A stretch of DNA of 64,000 nt from the NCBI GenBank assembly GCA_963781265.1, contig CAWAFH010000013.1, forward strand, positions 1 to 64,000, given 5' to 3'. The notes beneath the pieces are model-generated. The model was not told the origin of the DNA. It made no database searches and saw only the letters and a program-made list of their open reading frames with translations. Position numbers and translations under genes: made by a program. The DNA is from WHSW01 sp963781265 (lineage in GTDB: Bacteria > Actinomycetota > Thermoleophilia > Solirubrobacterales > 70-9). This document shows positions 43,418-52,578 of the stretch, one piece after another; the first letter of the stretch is position 1, and every line of letters begins with the position of its first letter.

Positions 43418-45240
43418 ATGAGCGATACCGCCACCGCCCCCGACCGACGAAGCCCTCGAAGCCGCCCGCTGGAACCTCGAACCGCTGGTCGACGACGGCG
43501 GGCCCGAGCGGGCGCTCGCCCAGCTCGACGAGTCCCAGGAGCGCGCCGAGGCGTTCGCCGCGCGCTACCGCGGCAAGCTCGGCGAGCTCGAGCCGGCCGA
43601 GTTCGCCGAGGCGATGCGCGAGCTCGAGGCGATCTCGAACCTGGCCGGACGCGCCGGCACCTACGCCTCGCTCGCCTTCGCGATCGACACCCTCTCGCCC
43701 GAGGTCGGCTCGCTGATGCAGCAGGTTCGCGAGCGCTCGGCGGCGCTGCAGACGACGCTGCTGTTCTTCGACCTCGAGTGGAACGAGCTCGACGACGAGC
43801 AGGCGCAAGCGCCTGTTCGACGCGCCCGAGCTCGCCTTCTGTCGCCACTACCTGCGGATGGAGCGCCGCTACCGGCCGCACCAGCTCTCAGAGCCCGAGG
43901 AGCGGATCATGACCGAGACCTCGGTGACCGGCCCCGGGGCGTTCGCGCGCCTGTTCACCGAGCAGACCTCGGCGATCACGGTCGAGCTCGCCGACGCCGG
44001 CGAGCCGCTGCAGCTGATGGAGGCGCTCAGCCGCCTCCAGGACCCCGATCGCGACCGCCGCGCGGCCGCCGCCGCGGCGGTCACCGACGCGCTCGAGCCC
44101 GGCCTGCGCACCCGCGCGTTCATCTTCAACACCCTGCTCCAGGACAAGGCGACCAAGGACCGGCTGCGCTCGTTCGACCACTGGCTCGCCGCCCGCAACC
44201 TCGACAACGAGGCCTCCGACGAGTCGGTCGAGGCGCTGATCGAGGCGGTCCAGGGCCGCTATGAGCTCGCCCGCCGCTGGTACCGGCTGAAGGCGAAGAT
44301 GCTCGGGCTCGAGCGCCTCGCCGACTACGACCGGGTCGCGCCGCTGGCCGAGGCCGAGCGCCACGTGCCCTACGAGGAGGCCCGCGAGCTGGTGCTCGAC
44401 TGCTACTCGGGCTTCTCGCCCGAGCTCGGCACGACCGCGGAGGAGTTCTTCACCGGCGACTACATCGACGCGCCCCCGGCGCCGGGCAAGCGCGGCGGCG
44501 CCTTCTGCTCCTACGCGGTGCCGACCGCGCATCCGTACGTGATGCTCAACTACACCTCGCGCCCGGGCGACGTGCTGACGATGGCCCACGAGCTCGGCCA
44601 CGGCGTGCACGCGGCGCTCTCGCGCCCGCGCGGCGTGTTCGAGTTCGGGACGCCGCTGACCGTCGCCGAGACGGCCTCGATCTTCGGCGAGACGATCGTC
44701 CTCGGACGCCTGCTCGAGCAGGCCGCGGACGACTCGGAGCGGCTCTCGCTGCTCGGCTCGTCGCTCGACGGCGCGGTCGGCGCCGTGTTCCGCCAGGTCG
44801 CCATGAACCGGTTCGAGGATCGGGTCCATCGCGAGCGCCGCGAGTCGGGCGAGCTCTCGGTGGACTCGTTCGCCGCCGCCTGGACCGACACCCAGACCGA
44901 GATGCTCGGCGACTCGGTCGACCTCTCCGACGGCTACAGCTCGTGGTGGAGCTACGTGCCCCACTTCATCGCGACCCCCGGCTACGTCTACGCCTACTCC
45001 TACGGCCACCTGCTGGCCCTCTCGGTCTACAGCCGGTATGAGGCGGAGGGCGACGCGTTCGTCGAGTCCTACCTCGACCTGCTGCGCGCCGGCGGCTCGC
45101 TGCCGCCCGAGGGCCTCGGCGAGATCGTCGGCGTCGACCTCACCGACCCGGGCTTCTGGAACGCCGGCCTCGACCTGATCGAGCGCCAGCTCGAGCGCGC
45201 CGAGCAGACCGCGGCGGCCGTCTCCACGCAGGCTGGTTAG
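43418..45240 (+). CDS. Oligoendopeptidase F (peptidase M3), two frameshifts in the N-terminal part
   Basis: A start MSDTATAP at 43418 is followed by a frame change near 43440 to TDEALEAARWNLEPL, EAFAARYRGKLGEL, LEAISNLAGRAGTYASLAF, and a second change near 43805 to KRLFDAPELAFCRHYL. From 43858 on the frame is open to the stop: SFDHWLAARNLDNEASDESV, MLNYTSRPGDVLTMAHELGH with the HEXXH zinc site (HELGHGVH), GETIVLGRLL with the third ligand, and the Tyr/His pair in YVYAYSYGHL. M3 peptidases cleave short peptides in the cytoplasm. The complete catalytic domain suggests the shifts may be sequence errors. Confidence 0.82.
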
Positions 45241-46365
45241 CCGACGACCTCGAAGCCGTCCTTCGCCGCGGTGGGATCGGTGTTGCCGAACCGGTCGGTC
45301 GCCCGGACCTGAAGCTTGTGCCGGCCCGGGTCGAGGTCCTTGACCTCATACGACTCGTCGCAGTGCCGCCAGCGGCGCTTGTCGAGCTTGCACTTGAAGC
45401 TCGAGTCCGGCTCGGAGCTGGCAAAGCGGAAGCGCACCGAGCGGTGCCTGGTCCTCGCCGGAGGACCGCTCTTGATCTTCGTGGTCGGCGGGGTGCCGTC
45501 GGCATCCACCGCCAGATCGGCGATGCCCGTTTCGCCGTGGCCGACGCGGGGACCCCTGATCAGCTGGCCCTTCACGTTCTTGCCGTTGAGGGCGGAGCGG
45601 CCGATTCCCACCTGCTCGACCCACCAGACGTGGGCGTCGTCGACGGCGACGCCGTGCGGATAGATGTTGCGGGCCGAGACCAACTTCTTCTCGCTGCCGG
45701 TCCCGTTCACGTTCGAGCGGCGGACCCCGCCGCGGTTCGGGCCGTAGCCGTAGAACGCCCAGTAGAGATGCTTGCTATCCACGGCCACGCCGTAGGCGAG
45801 CGTCGCGACGAAGCTCAGCTCGGCGCCGGTGCCGTCGATGCTCGCGCGGCCGATCCCTCCGGAGTTGGTCCAATACACGTAATGCGCATCCACCGCGACG
45901 TCCGAGGCGCCGTTCGCCCCGGTGATGAAGTTCGGATCGGCGCCGGTCCCGTCGAGGGCGGCGCGGCCGATCGAGTCCGTGCCCGAGTTCGCCCAGTAGA
46001 TGTAGTCGGCGTCGACCGCGATGCCGTGCGGGCTGCTCAGGCCGGTCACCAGCTTGCGCTTGACGTTGCCCCCGTTGCGGCTCGCCCGTCCGATCGCCCC
46101 GCCCTTGCGGTCGGTCCAGTAGATGTGCTTCTCGTCGACCGCGACCCCATAGACGCTGGCGCGCGCCTTGATGTAGGACTGGTCGACTGCCCTTGCCGTT
46201 CGACTTCGCTCGCCCGATCGTCCCCGAGTCCCGGTTCGCCCAGAAGACGAAGGCATCGGCGGCGCCGGCGCAGGCCATCGTCAGCGCGCCGGCGAGCGCG
46301 ATCGCGATCACCCACCGCCGTGGCCAGTCCGTCGATCGTCCCGCGCTGGACCGATGACCTCCCAT
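45237..46365 (-). CDS. Secreted YWTD-type beta-propeller protein, frameshifted near 46190
   Basis: From 46365 the frame starts MGGHRSSAGRSTDWPRRW and a signal peptide (VIAIALAGALTMACAGAADA). One base near 46190 must be removed to join IGRAKSNGKG to VDQSYIKARASVYGVAVD. About six propeller repeats follow, each with a pattern like GVAVDEKHIYWTDRKGGAIG, and a C-terminal Ig-like domain with TTKIKSGPPARTRHRSV and KCKLDKRRWRHCDES (bound by a disulfide). Role probably in cell surface binding or as an adhesin-like scaffold. The stop overlaps that of the oligoendopeptidase gene. Confidence 0.72.
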
Positions 46366-46403
46366 TCCTCGCGATCTTCCCTTGCTCCCGGAGCCGAAGT
46401 CAA

Positions 46404-47336
46404 GTGAAGGGCATGGTCGGCGTCGTCGTCGCTCTCGCTCTGGCGCTCGCGGTGCCGGCCCCGACGGGGGCAGGTGAGAGCGCGGAGGCAGCCTCGGCCC
46501 GCCAGCACCCTGCCACGAGCGCTCGAATCGCCGCCGTGCGCGTCTTTCAGCGAGGAGTGCTCGCGGTCCGCAGGGAGACGCCTGAGTCGATCGCCTCGAC
46601 GCTCGCGCGGCTGCGCCCGACGCTCGTCACCGCTCCGCTTCGCTACCACGTCGGCGACCGCGTCAGGCCGCGGGAGGTCAGCGCCTGGGAGACGATCCGC
46701 AACGCGGTGCTCGAGGTGAGCCCCAGGGCGAGGTTCCTCGTCTCGCTGAACGCCCTCAACTACGGCAGGGCCCGCCGGATCGAGGCGATGATGGCGAAGG
46801 TGCGCAGGCGCATCGAGCTCGACGGTTGGGTCTTCGACTTCTACACGCGCGCGGCGGACCGCAGGCGGGCGATGATCAAGGCCGCCGTCGCCGACGCCCG
46901 CCGCCACGGCGAGACCGTCGGCGGCAACGTCTTCGGGATCGCCGGTCACCCACGGATCCCGGGCGGGACCGACTACGTCGTGGTCCAGGGCACGGACTTC
47001 CGGATCAATCTCCCGGCGGTCCGGGAGCTCTCGAGGAGGTTTCGCGTCTTCGTCCAGATCGGCAACGACCCGCGCCGGCCGGACTCGGACGGTTGCCGGT
47101 TCATGCGCGAGCTGAGCGCGAAGGAGCGCGTCGCGTACGTTTCGCGACGGGCGCGCCAGCAGGCGAAGTACCACTATCGCCTCGCGTATCCGGTCTTCTT
47201 CCCCACCTGCGTCAGGGCCGCGCCCGCCAGCGCGGGCAGGGGAGGGGCGGTCGCCTACAACGCAACCCGGGACGGGACGATGATGCGAACGATCAGGCAC
47301 CTGATGGCTCGTTACGGCGAGACCGGCTCGCCGTGA
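46404..47336 (+). CDS. Secreted 310-residue protein, copy 2 of the paralog pair
   Basis: GTG 46404 (VKGMVGVVVALALALAVPAP) gives a signal peptide; ATG 46413 is the alternative. The mature part mirrors the protein at 34083: IAAVRVFQRGVLAVRRETPE, RPREVSAWETIRNAV, GWVFDFYTRAADRRR, VGGNVFGIAGHPRIPGGTDY and SDGCRFMREL. Two Cys pairs are conserved. As with copy 1 there is no known family. The stop overlaps the start of the M14 gene as GTGA, so both are coupled. Confidence 0.7.
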   Translation: MKGMVGVVVALALALAVPAPTGAGESAEAASARQHPATSARIAAVRVFQRGVLAVRRETPESIASTLARLRPTLVTAPLRYHVGDRVRPREVSAWETIRNAVLEVSPRARFLVSLNALNYGRARRIEAMMAKVRRRIELDGWVFDFYTRAADRRRAMIKAAVADARRHGETVGGNVFGIAGHPRIPGGTDYVVVQGTDFRINLPAVRELSRRFRVFVQIGNDPRRPDSDGCRFMRELSAKERVAYVSRRARQQAKYHYRLAYPVFFPTCVRAAPASAGRGGAVAYNATRDGTMMRTIRHLMARYGETGSP

Positions 47337-48007
47337 TCGCGGCCGCGGCCGCGTTGCTGGCCTCGGCGTCGCTGGTCTTCGGCCATTCGGCGCAGGGCCG
47401 GCCGCTGGTGGCGCGGCAGCTCGGCGACCCCGGCGCCGCGAGGACGATGCTCGTGGTCGGCTCGATCCACGGCAACGAGACGCAGGGGGAGCGGGTGGTG
47501 AGGCGCCTTCGCCGCCACTACGCCGGGCGCCTCGACGGCGTCGCCCTGTGGACGATCGCGACCGTCAACCCGGACGGCGCCGCCGCCGACACACGCGGCA
47601 ACGCCCACGGCGTCGACCTCAACCGCAACTTCGCCACCGACTGGAAGCCGATCCCGCCCTCGAGCGGCTACTACTCGGGCCCGCACCCGTTCTCGGAGCC
47701 CGAGACGAGGGCGGTGCGCAGGTTCATCCGCCGGATCCGCCCCGAGGTCACCGTCTGGTACCACCAGCCGTTCGGCAACACCCTGATCCCGTGCGGTCGC
47801 CGCGGGCGCCAGGTGGCGCTGCGCTACGCGCGCCTCTCCGGGCTGCCGCCCGACGACTGCTACCCGACCCCGCCGGGCGCCGCGACCGGCTGGCAGGACG
47901 CGGCGCTGCACGAGAAGGCGTTCGTGGCGGAGTTCGGGCCCGGGCGCCTGAGCCGCCGCGAGGTGCGCCGCCACGCCCGCGCCGTGGTCACGATCGCGCG
48001 CCGCTGA
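47333..48007 (+). CDS. Secreted M14-family zinc carboxypeptidase
   Basis: A 224-residue protein starting at GTG in the GTGA overlap. A short signal peptide (VIAAAAALLASASLVFGHSA) is followed by the M14 domain: VVGSIHGNETQGE (zinc ligands His and Glu), TIATVNPDG, GVDLNRNFATDW (substrate-binding Asn-Arg), VTVWYHQPFG (third ligand His) and the catalytic Glu in AFVAEFGPG. It resembles MpaA-type peptidoglycan tripeptide amidases more than digestive carboxypeptidases. Secretion suggests action on wall peptides. It probably works with the co-encoded secreted protein. Confidence 0.82.
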   Translation: MIAAAAALLASASLVFGHSAQGRPLVARQLGDPGAARTMLVVGSIHGNETQGERVVRRLRRHYAGRLDGVALWTIATVNPDGAAADTRGNAHGVDLNRNFATDWKPIPPSSGYYSGPHPFSEPETRAVRRFIRRIRPEVTVWYHQPFGNTLIPCGRRGRQVALRYARLSGLPPDDCYPTPPGAATGWQDAALHEKAFVAEFGPGRLSRREVRRHARAVVTIARR

Positions 48008-48035
48008 CCCAACACGCCTGCGCCCCCGCGCGCCT

Positions 48036-48088
48036 GCGCCGAGTTTCATTTCAACCACCCATGAGGTGGTTGAGGTGAAAGTCGGCGC
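48036..48088. repeat. Palindromic dispersed repeat, copy 1
   Basis: A 53-bp near-perfect inverted repeat: 24-bp arms (48036-48059 and 48065-48088) with the 5-base centre CATGA. The right arm begins GGTGGTTGAGGTGAAAG. The left arm matches its complement at 21 of 24 positions. Same family as the copies at 57893 and 60581. It lies between the convergent M14 and MBL genes. Confidence 0.8.
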
Positions 48089-48102
48089 GCCGTTGGCGGC
48101 GC

Positions 48103-48768
48103 TCAGGAGGCCTTGGCGATCGCGGCGTCCATCGCCGCGGCCGGGGCCTCGACCACCTTGCCGTGGCCGGGGGCGAGGCGCTTCGGGTCGAGCGCTCGCA
48201 ACGCCCGCGCGGACTCGAGCGCGGTCGGGGGGTGCCAGGTCGCCATCGCCGGCAGCGGGAAGCGCCAGTTCGCCTTCGCGCAGGTCGCGACCCCGCCGAG
48301 GGTCGAGTAGGCGTCGGCGCAGAACAGGGTCCCGTCGCGCGAGTCCATGAAGGCGAGGTGCCCCGGCGTGTGGCCCGGGGCGGCGATCGCCTCGAGCGAG
48401 CCGACCCGGTCGCCGGGGCCGATCGTCCGCGTCGGCTTCGTCTTCGCCCCCGGATAGCTGCCCTTGAGCTTCGCGTCGGGCTCGCCGGGGTCCATCGTCC
48501 TGTCCTTTTCGAGCAGGCGGGCGTCGCGGGCGCTGATGATCACCTCCGCCTCGGGCACCAGCTCGTGCAGCGCGTCGAGCGAGCCGATGTGGTCCCCGTG
48601 CGCGTGGGTGAGCAGGATCCGCGCGATCGGCTTGCCGTGGCGCTCGGCGCCGGCGACGATCGCCTTGGCCGACCCGGGGAGCATCGTGTCGACGACCGTG
48701 AGGCCGTCCTCCTCCTCGAGCAGGTAGGAGTTGACGATTCCGAAGCGGCTGATTCTGGAGAACGGCAT
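48103..48768 (-). CDS. MBL-fold metallo-hydrolase
   Basis: A 221-residue protein with RILLTHAHGDHIGSLDAL (HxHxDH motif), AAPGHTPGHLAFMD, LFCADAYSTLGG and a C-terminal APGHG His. All metal ligands of the glyoxalase II/MBL group are present. Substrate is unknown. Divergent from CorA. Confidence 0.85.
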   Translation of the reverse strand: MPFSRISRFGIVNSYLLEEEDGLTVVDTMLPGSAKAIVAGAERHGKPIARILLTHAHGDHIGSLDALHELVPEAEVIISARDARLLEKDRTMDPGEPDAKLKGSYPGAKTKPTRTIGPGDRVGSLEAIAAPGHTPGHLAFMDSRDGTLFCADAYSTLGGVATCAKANWRFPLPAMATWHPPTALESARALRALDPKRLAPGHGKVVEAPAAAMDAAIAKAS

Positions 48769-48824
48769 GGCCCGGATCGTAGAGCGCCGATTCGCTCCGA
48801 CCGGCGGCGTACTGTGGCGGCGAG

Positions 48825-49787
48825 ATGGGGCCGCCGCGGATCCCGACCATGCGCGAGCTCGATCCGGAGACGATCGAGCGCCGCCGCGCGAGCGGCGAGT
48901 TCTTCTGGATCGACCTCGATCGCGACCGCGTCCCGGTCGACCGGATCGCGAGCGCGCTCGAGCTCTCGCCCGACGTCGGCGGAGCGCTCGACAGCCTCGA
49001 GGACGGCGGCTCCCCGGCGCGCCGGCTGCACGTCGAATCCGACCTGGTGGTGTTCCCGTTCTGGTTCTCGGCGAACCCGGAGGCCGACCCTTCGGACCCC
49101 GACGCGGACCTGAAGCTCGAGCGGGTCGCGGTCCTCCTGCACGGCGACTACCTGCTCACCGTCCACCGGGGCGCGCTCGACCTGCAGACGATCGCCGCCC
49201 CTGACGGGGTTCGCGCCGACCGCGGCGAGCGCTACGCCGTCTACGCCGTGCTCGACGGGATGAGCAACACGGTGCTCGAGGGCCTCGCCGCGGTCGAGGG
49301 CGACATCGCGAAGCTGGAGAGCAGGCTGTGGGAGACCGGCTGGCGCCAGCGGCCCCCCGACCAGGCGATGGTGAAGACCCTGCGCTCGCGCCTGACCGAC
49401 CTGCGCGTGCGGATCGGGCCGGCGCGCGGCGTGTTCGAGCGGGTCGCCGCCGAGATCGCCCAGGTCCCGAGCCTCGAGGGCGACGACGCGGGGTACTTCG
49501 AGCGCATCCAGGACCAGCTCGACCACATCGTCGACCGGGTCGACGCGGCGGGCGAGACGCTCTCGAACGCCGTCCAGGTGCAGCTCAACGAGACCACCTA
49601 CCGGCTCACTTTGGTCGCGACGATCTTCCTCCCGCTCTCGTTCGTCGCGGGCTTCTTCGGGATGAACTTCGGCTGGATGGTCGACCGCCTCGGGTCGGCG
49701 TCGGCCTTCTGGCTGCTCGGCGTCGGGCTGATGGTGATCCCGCTCGCGGTCTTCGCCCTGATCGTGCGCATGCAGCAGCGCTCCTAA
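48825..49787 (+). CDS. corA: CorA-type divalent metal transporter
   Basis: A 320-residue protein (ATG 48825; an internal ATG at 48849 is possible) with a cytoplasmic N-domain (about 1-250), a long helix (VQLNETTYRLTLVATIFLPL) and two C-terminal membrane segments with the signature GFFGMNFGWM containing GMN. GMN is the selectivity loop of CorA channels for Mg2+ (some homologs use Co2+ or Ni2+). The N-domain is ordinary for the family. Confidence 0.9.
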   Translation: MGPPRIPTMRELDPETIERRRASGEFFWIDLDRDRVPVDRIASALELSPDVGGALDSLEDGGSPARRLHVESDLVVFPFWFSANPEADPSDPDADLKLERVAVLLHGDYLLTVHRGALDLQTIAAPDGVRADRGERYAVYAVLDGMSNTVLEGLAAVEGDIAKLESRLWETGWRQRPPDQAMVKTLRSRLTDLRVRIGPARGVFERVAAEIAQVPSLEGDDAGYFERIQDQLDHIVDRVDAAGETLSNAVQVQLNETTYRLTLVATIFLPLSFVAGFFGMNFGWMVDRLGSASAFWLLGVGLMVIPLAVFALIVRMQQRS

Positions 49788-49847
49788 CCTGACGCGGCGT
49801 GAGCGGCTCGCCGTTCGAGCGCTGGGTGCGCGCCGCCGCGAGCGCGC

Positions 49848-50330
49848 CTAGCTCGCCGGGCTGGCGGGCGGCGCCTCGGTCCCGAGCGCCGCGGCGACGT
49901 CGTTGAGCGCCGCCTGCTCGTCGCCCGTCACCCGCTCGCCGCCGATCCCGAGGAAGCCGCCGGACTTGTCGGCCTCGGCCGCGTGCTGGGCGACCGTGAT
50001 CGCGAACTCGCGGTAGTCGGCCAGCTCCTCGGGGGTCGCCTTCGCCTCGACGAGCGCCACGGCCTCGGTGAGCTTGTCGAGCCCGCGGGTGCGCAGGTCC
50101 TCCTTGCTCGAGAACTGCTTCGACTCGAGGTGGGGCGCCGACTGGACGAGCTCGCCGACCAGGTCGCCGGAGGTGTGCTCCTTCTGGGCGGCGGCGTAGA
50201 CCTTCGCCATCGCCATGGTCTCGCGGATCGTCCCGCCGCGCTGGGAGGAGATCACGATCAGCCCGGCGAGCGCCGGCCCCTCGGCGATCTTGTCCCATTC
50301 CTCCGCGTTGAACTCGGCCTTGGTCGTCAT
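49848..50330 (-). CDS. Conserved hypothetical protein, coupled to the LLM gene
   Basis: A 160-residue soluble, mostly helical protein (EEWDKIAEGPALAGLIVISS, LVQSAPHLESKQFSSKEDL) with a Gly-rich loop GGFLGIGGERVTGDE near 125. No family recognised; the pattern EWxxL...AG..V..S with a FLGIGG loop recurs in uncharacterised proteins. Its ATG directly abuts the stop of the LLM gene, and GGAGGA before it lies inside that gene's end, so the two are translationally coupled. Confidence 0.6.
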   Translation of the reverse strand: MTTKAEFNAEEWDKIAEGPALAGLIVISSQRGGTIRETMAMAKVYAAAQKEHTSGDLVGELVQSAPHLESKQFSSKEDLRTRGLDKLTEAVALVEAKATPEELADYREFAITVAQHAAEADKSGGFLGIGGERVTGDEQAALNDVAAALGTEAPPASPAS

Positions 50331-51386
50331 CTATTCCTCCATCGCGGCGCCGACCGGGTCGGCCGCCGCCGCTAGTTCGTAGGTCTGTGCGATCAGCTCG
50401 TAGGAGCGGATCCGGTCGGCATGGTCGTGGACCATGGTGGTGATCATCAGCTCGTCGGCCTCCGTGCGGGTCGCGAGCTCGTCGAGCTTCTCGCGCACGG
50501 TCTCCGGCCCGCCGATCGCGGCCGAGCCGGAGAGCGAGCTGACGCTCTGCTCCTCCTGCGCGCTGAACTTGTGCGCGGCGGCCTCCTCGGGGGTGGGGAA
50601 GCGGGTCGGGCGCCCGGCGCGCAGCCGCGCCATCGAGAGCCGCGCGGGTCCCGACAGGTAACGGGCGCGCTCGTCGTCGTCGGCGCAGAGCGCCGCGCAC
50701 GCGACGATCGCGTGGGGCCGCTCCAGATACTCGGACGGCTGGAAGTGGTTGCGATAGAGCTCGAGCGCCGCGTCGGTGTTGCGGGGCATGAAGTGGTGGG
50801 CGAAGGCGAACGGCAGCCCGAGCATCCCGGCGAGCTGGGCCGAGTAGCCCGACGAGCCGAGCAGCCAGATCGCCGGCATGTCGCCGTTCCCGGGCACCGC
50901 CTTGACGTGGCGATACGGGTCGCGCGGCGAGAACTCGCCCTTGAAGAAGCCGATCAGCTCGGCGAGCTGGCGCGGGAAGTCCTCGTCGGACAGCGGGTCG
51001 GCCGAGCGCCGCAGCGCCGAGGCGGTGATCTGGTCGGTCCCGGGGGCGCGGCCGATCCCGAGGTCGATCCGCCCCGGGTAGAGCGCCTCCAGCATCCCGA
51101 ACTGCTCGGCGACCACCAGCGGCGGGTGGTTGGGGAGCATCACCCCGCCCGAGCCGATCCGCATCGTCGACGTGTTCGCGGCCAGGGCCGCGGCGAGGAC
51201 GGGGGGAGAGGAGCTCGCGATCCCGGGCATGTTGTGGTGCTCGGCGACCCAGTGGCGGTGATAGCCGAGCCGCTCGGCGGCGACCGCGAGCTCGACCGAA
51301 TTGGTCAGCGCCTCGGCGTGGCTCGAGCCCTCGCCGACGATCGCGAGGTCGAGGACCGAGAGCTTGGGCTGATCGGCTGGCACCAC
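50331..51386 (-). CDS. LLM-class flavin-dependent oxidoreductase
   Basis: A 351-residue luciferase-like monooxygenase: LVVAEQFGMLEALYPGRIDL, GIGRAPGTDQITASAL, YHRHWVAEHHNMPGIASS and a long C-terminal barrel. Family members use FMN or F420 with NAD(P)H. The AEHHN segment is the flavin-binding signature of the YhbW/bacterial luciferase-like class. Substrate unknown. Divergent from the PatB gene. Confidence 0.88.
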   Translation of the reverse strand: MVPADQPKLSVLDLAIVGEGSSHAEALTNSVELAVAAERLGYHRHWVAEHHNMPGIASSSPPVLAAALAANTSTMRIGSGGVMLPNHPPLVVAEQFGMLEALYPGRIDLGIGRAPGTDQITASALRRSADPLSDEDFPRQLAELIGFFKGEFSPRDPYRHVKAVPGNGDMPAIWLLGSSGYSAQLAGMLGLPFAFAHHFMPRNTDAALELYRNHFQPSEYLERPHAIVACAALCADDDERARYLSGPARLSMARLRAGRPTRFPTPEEAAAHKFSAQEEQSVSSLSGSAAIGGPETVREKLDELATRTEADELMITTMVHDHADRIRSYELIAQTYELAAAADPVGAAMEE

Positions 51387-51426
51387 ACGAGTCTGACAAA
51401 TGGGTGCGCCTCGCTAGGTTCTCCGG

Positions 51427-52578
51427 GTGAGCGGATCAGCGCCGATCAGCGATCTGTCGCTCGACGACCTGCGCCGCCGGCGCAGCGCGAAGTGGACCTG
51501 GTACGACGACGACGTCCTCCCGGCGTGGGTCGCCGAGATGGACTTCCCGGTCGCGCCGGCGATCCGCGAGGCGCTCGCCGAGGCCGTCGCCCGCGACGAC
51601 CTCGGCTACGCGAGCACCGACGCGGCCCGGCTCGGCCCCGCGTTCGCGGGGTTCGCCGCGCGCCGCCACGGCTGGGACGTCGACCCGGCGCAGGTGACGC
51701 CCCTCAACGACGTCGTCGCCGGTCTGATCGAGCTGGTCCGCGTGCTCACCGAGCCCGGCGGCGGCGTCTTGGTCAACCCGCCCGTCTATCACCCGTTCTT
51801 CCGCCTGATCACCGATGCCGGCCGGCGCGTGGTCGAGGCTCCGCTGAGCGCCGGCGGCGACCTCGACCTCGACGCGATCGAGGCGGCGTTCGCCGCCGGG
51901 ACCCGGGCGCTGATCCTCTGCAACCCGCACAACCCCACCGGGGGAGTGCTCGACCGCGCCGAGCTCGAGCGCCTGGCCGAGATCGCCGCCGCGCATGACG
52001 CGTGGGTGCTCGCCGACGAGATCCACGCGCCGATCGTGTTCGCGGGCGCGCAGCACGTCCCGTTCACCTCGGTCTCGGACGCCGCCGCGGAGCGCGGGAT
52101 CGTGCTCACCTCGGCGTCGAAGGCGTTCAACACCGCAGGGCTCAAGTGCGCGGTCGCGATCACCGCGAGCGCCACCGCGCGTGAGGCGGTCGCCGGGCTG
52201 CCCGAGGTCGCCGTGCACTGCGGCCACCTCGGGGTGCTGGCCTCGGTGGCGGCGTGGCGGGAGAGCGACGAGTGGCTCGACGAGCTGATCGGGGTGCTCG
52301 ACGCAAACCGGGCGCTGCTCGCCGAGCTGCTCGAGGCGAGGCTGCCCGCGGTCGGGTACGCGCCCCCGGCGGCCGGCTACCTCGCGTGGCTCGACTGCCG
52401 GGCGCTCGAGCTCGGCGACGACCCGGCTGCCGCGTTCCTCGAGCGCGGCCGGGTCGGGCTGAGCCCGGGCCCGCAGTTCGGGACCGGCGGCAGCGGTCAC
52501 GCGCGGCTCAACTTCGCCACCTCGCCCGAGCTCCTGGCGGAGATCGTCGCGCGGATGGCGGCGGCGGTGCGGCCGTGA
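51427..52578 (+). CDS. PLP-dependent MalY/PatB-type C-S lyase
   Basis: A 383-residue fold type I aminotransferase-like enzyme starting at GTG: KWTWYDDDVLPAWVAEMDFP, the substrate/PLP region LCNPHNPTGGVLDRAEL, the ADEIHAPIVFAGAQH segment (Asp for the pyridine nitrogen) and the PLP lysine in SASKAFNTAGLK. The KWxxY...PxWVAEMD(F) N-terminus marks the PatB/MalY group, which cleaves cystathionine-type C-S bonds. Its stop overlaps the next start as GTGA. Confidence 0.88.
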   Translation: MSGSAPISDLSLDDLRRRRSAKWTWYDDDVLPAWVAEMDFPVAPAIREALAEAVARDDLGYASTDAARLGPAFAGFAARRHGWDVDPAQVTPLNDVVAGLIELVRVLTEPGGGVLVNPPVYHPFFRLITDAGRRVVEAPLSAGGDLDLDAIEAAFAAGTRALILCNPHNPTGGVLDRAELERLAEIAAAHDAWVLADEIHAPIVFAGAQHVPFTSVSDAAAERGIVLTSASKAFNTAGLKCAVAITASATAREAVAGLPEVAVHCGHLGVLASVAAWRESDEWLDELIGVLDANRALLAELLEARLPAVGYAPPAAGYLAWLDCRALELGDDPAAAFLERGRVGLSPGPQFGTGGSGHARLNFATSPELLAEIVARMAAAVRP

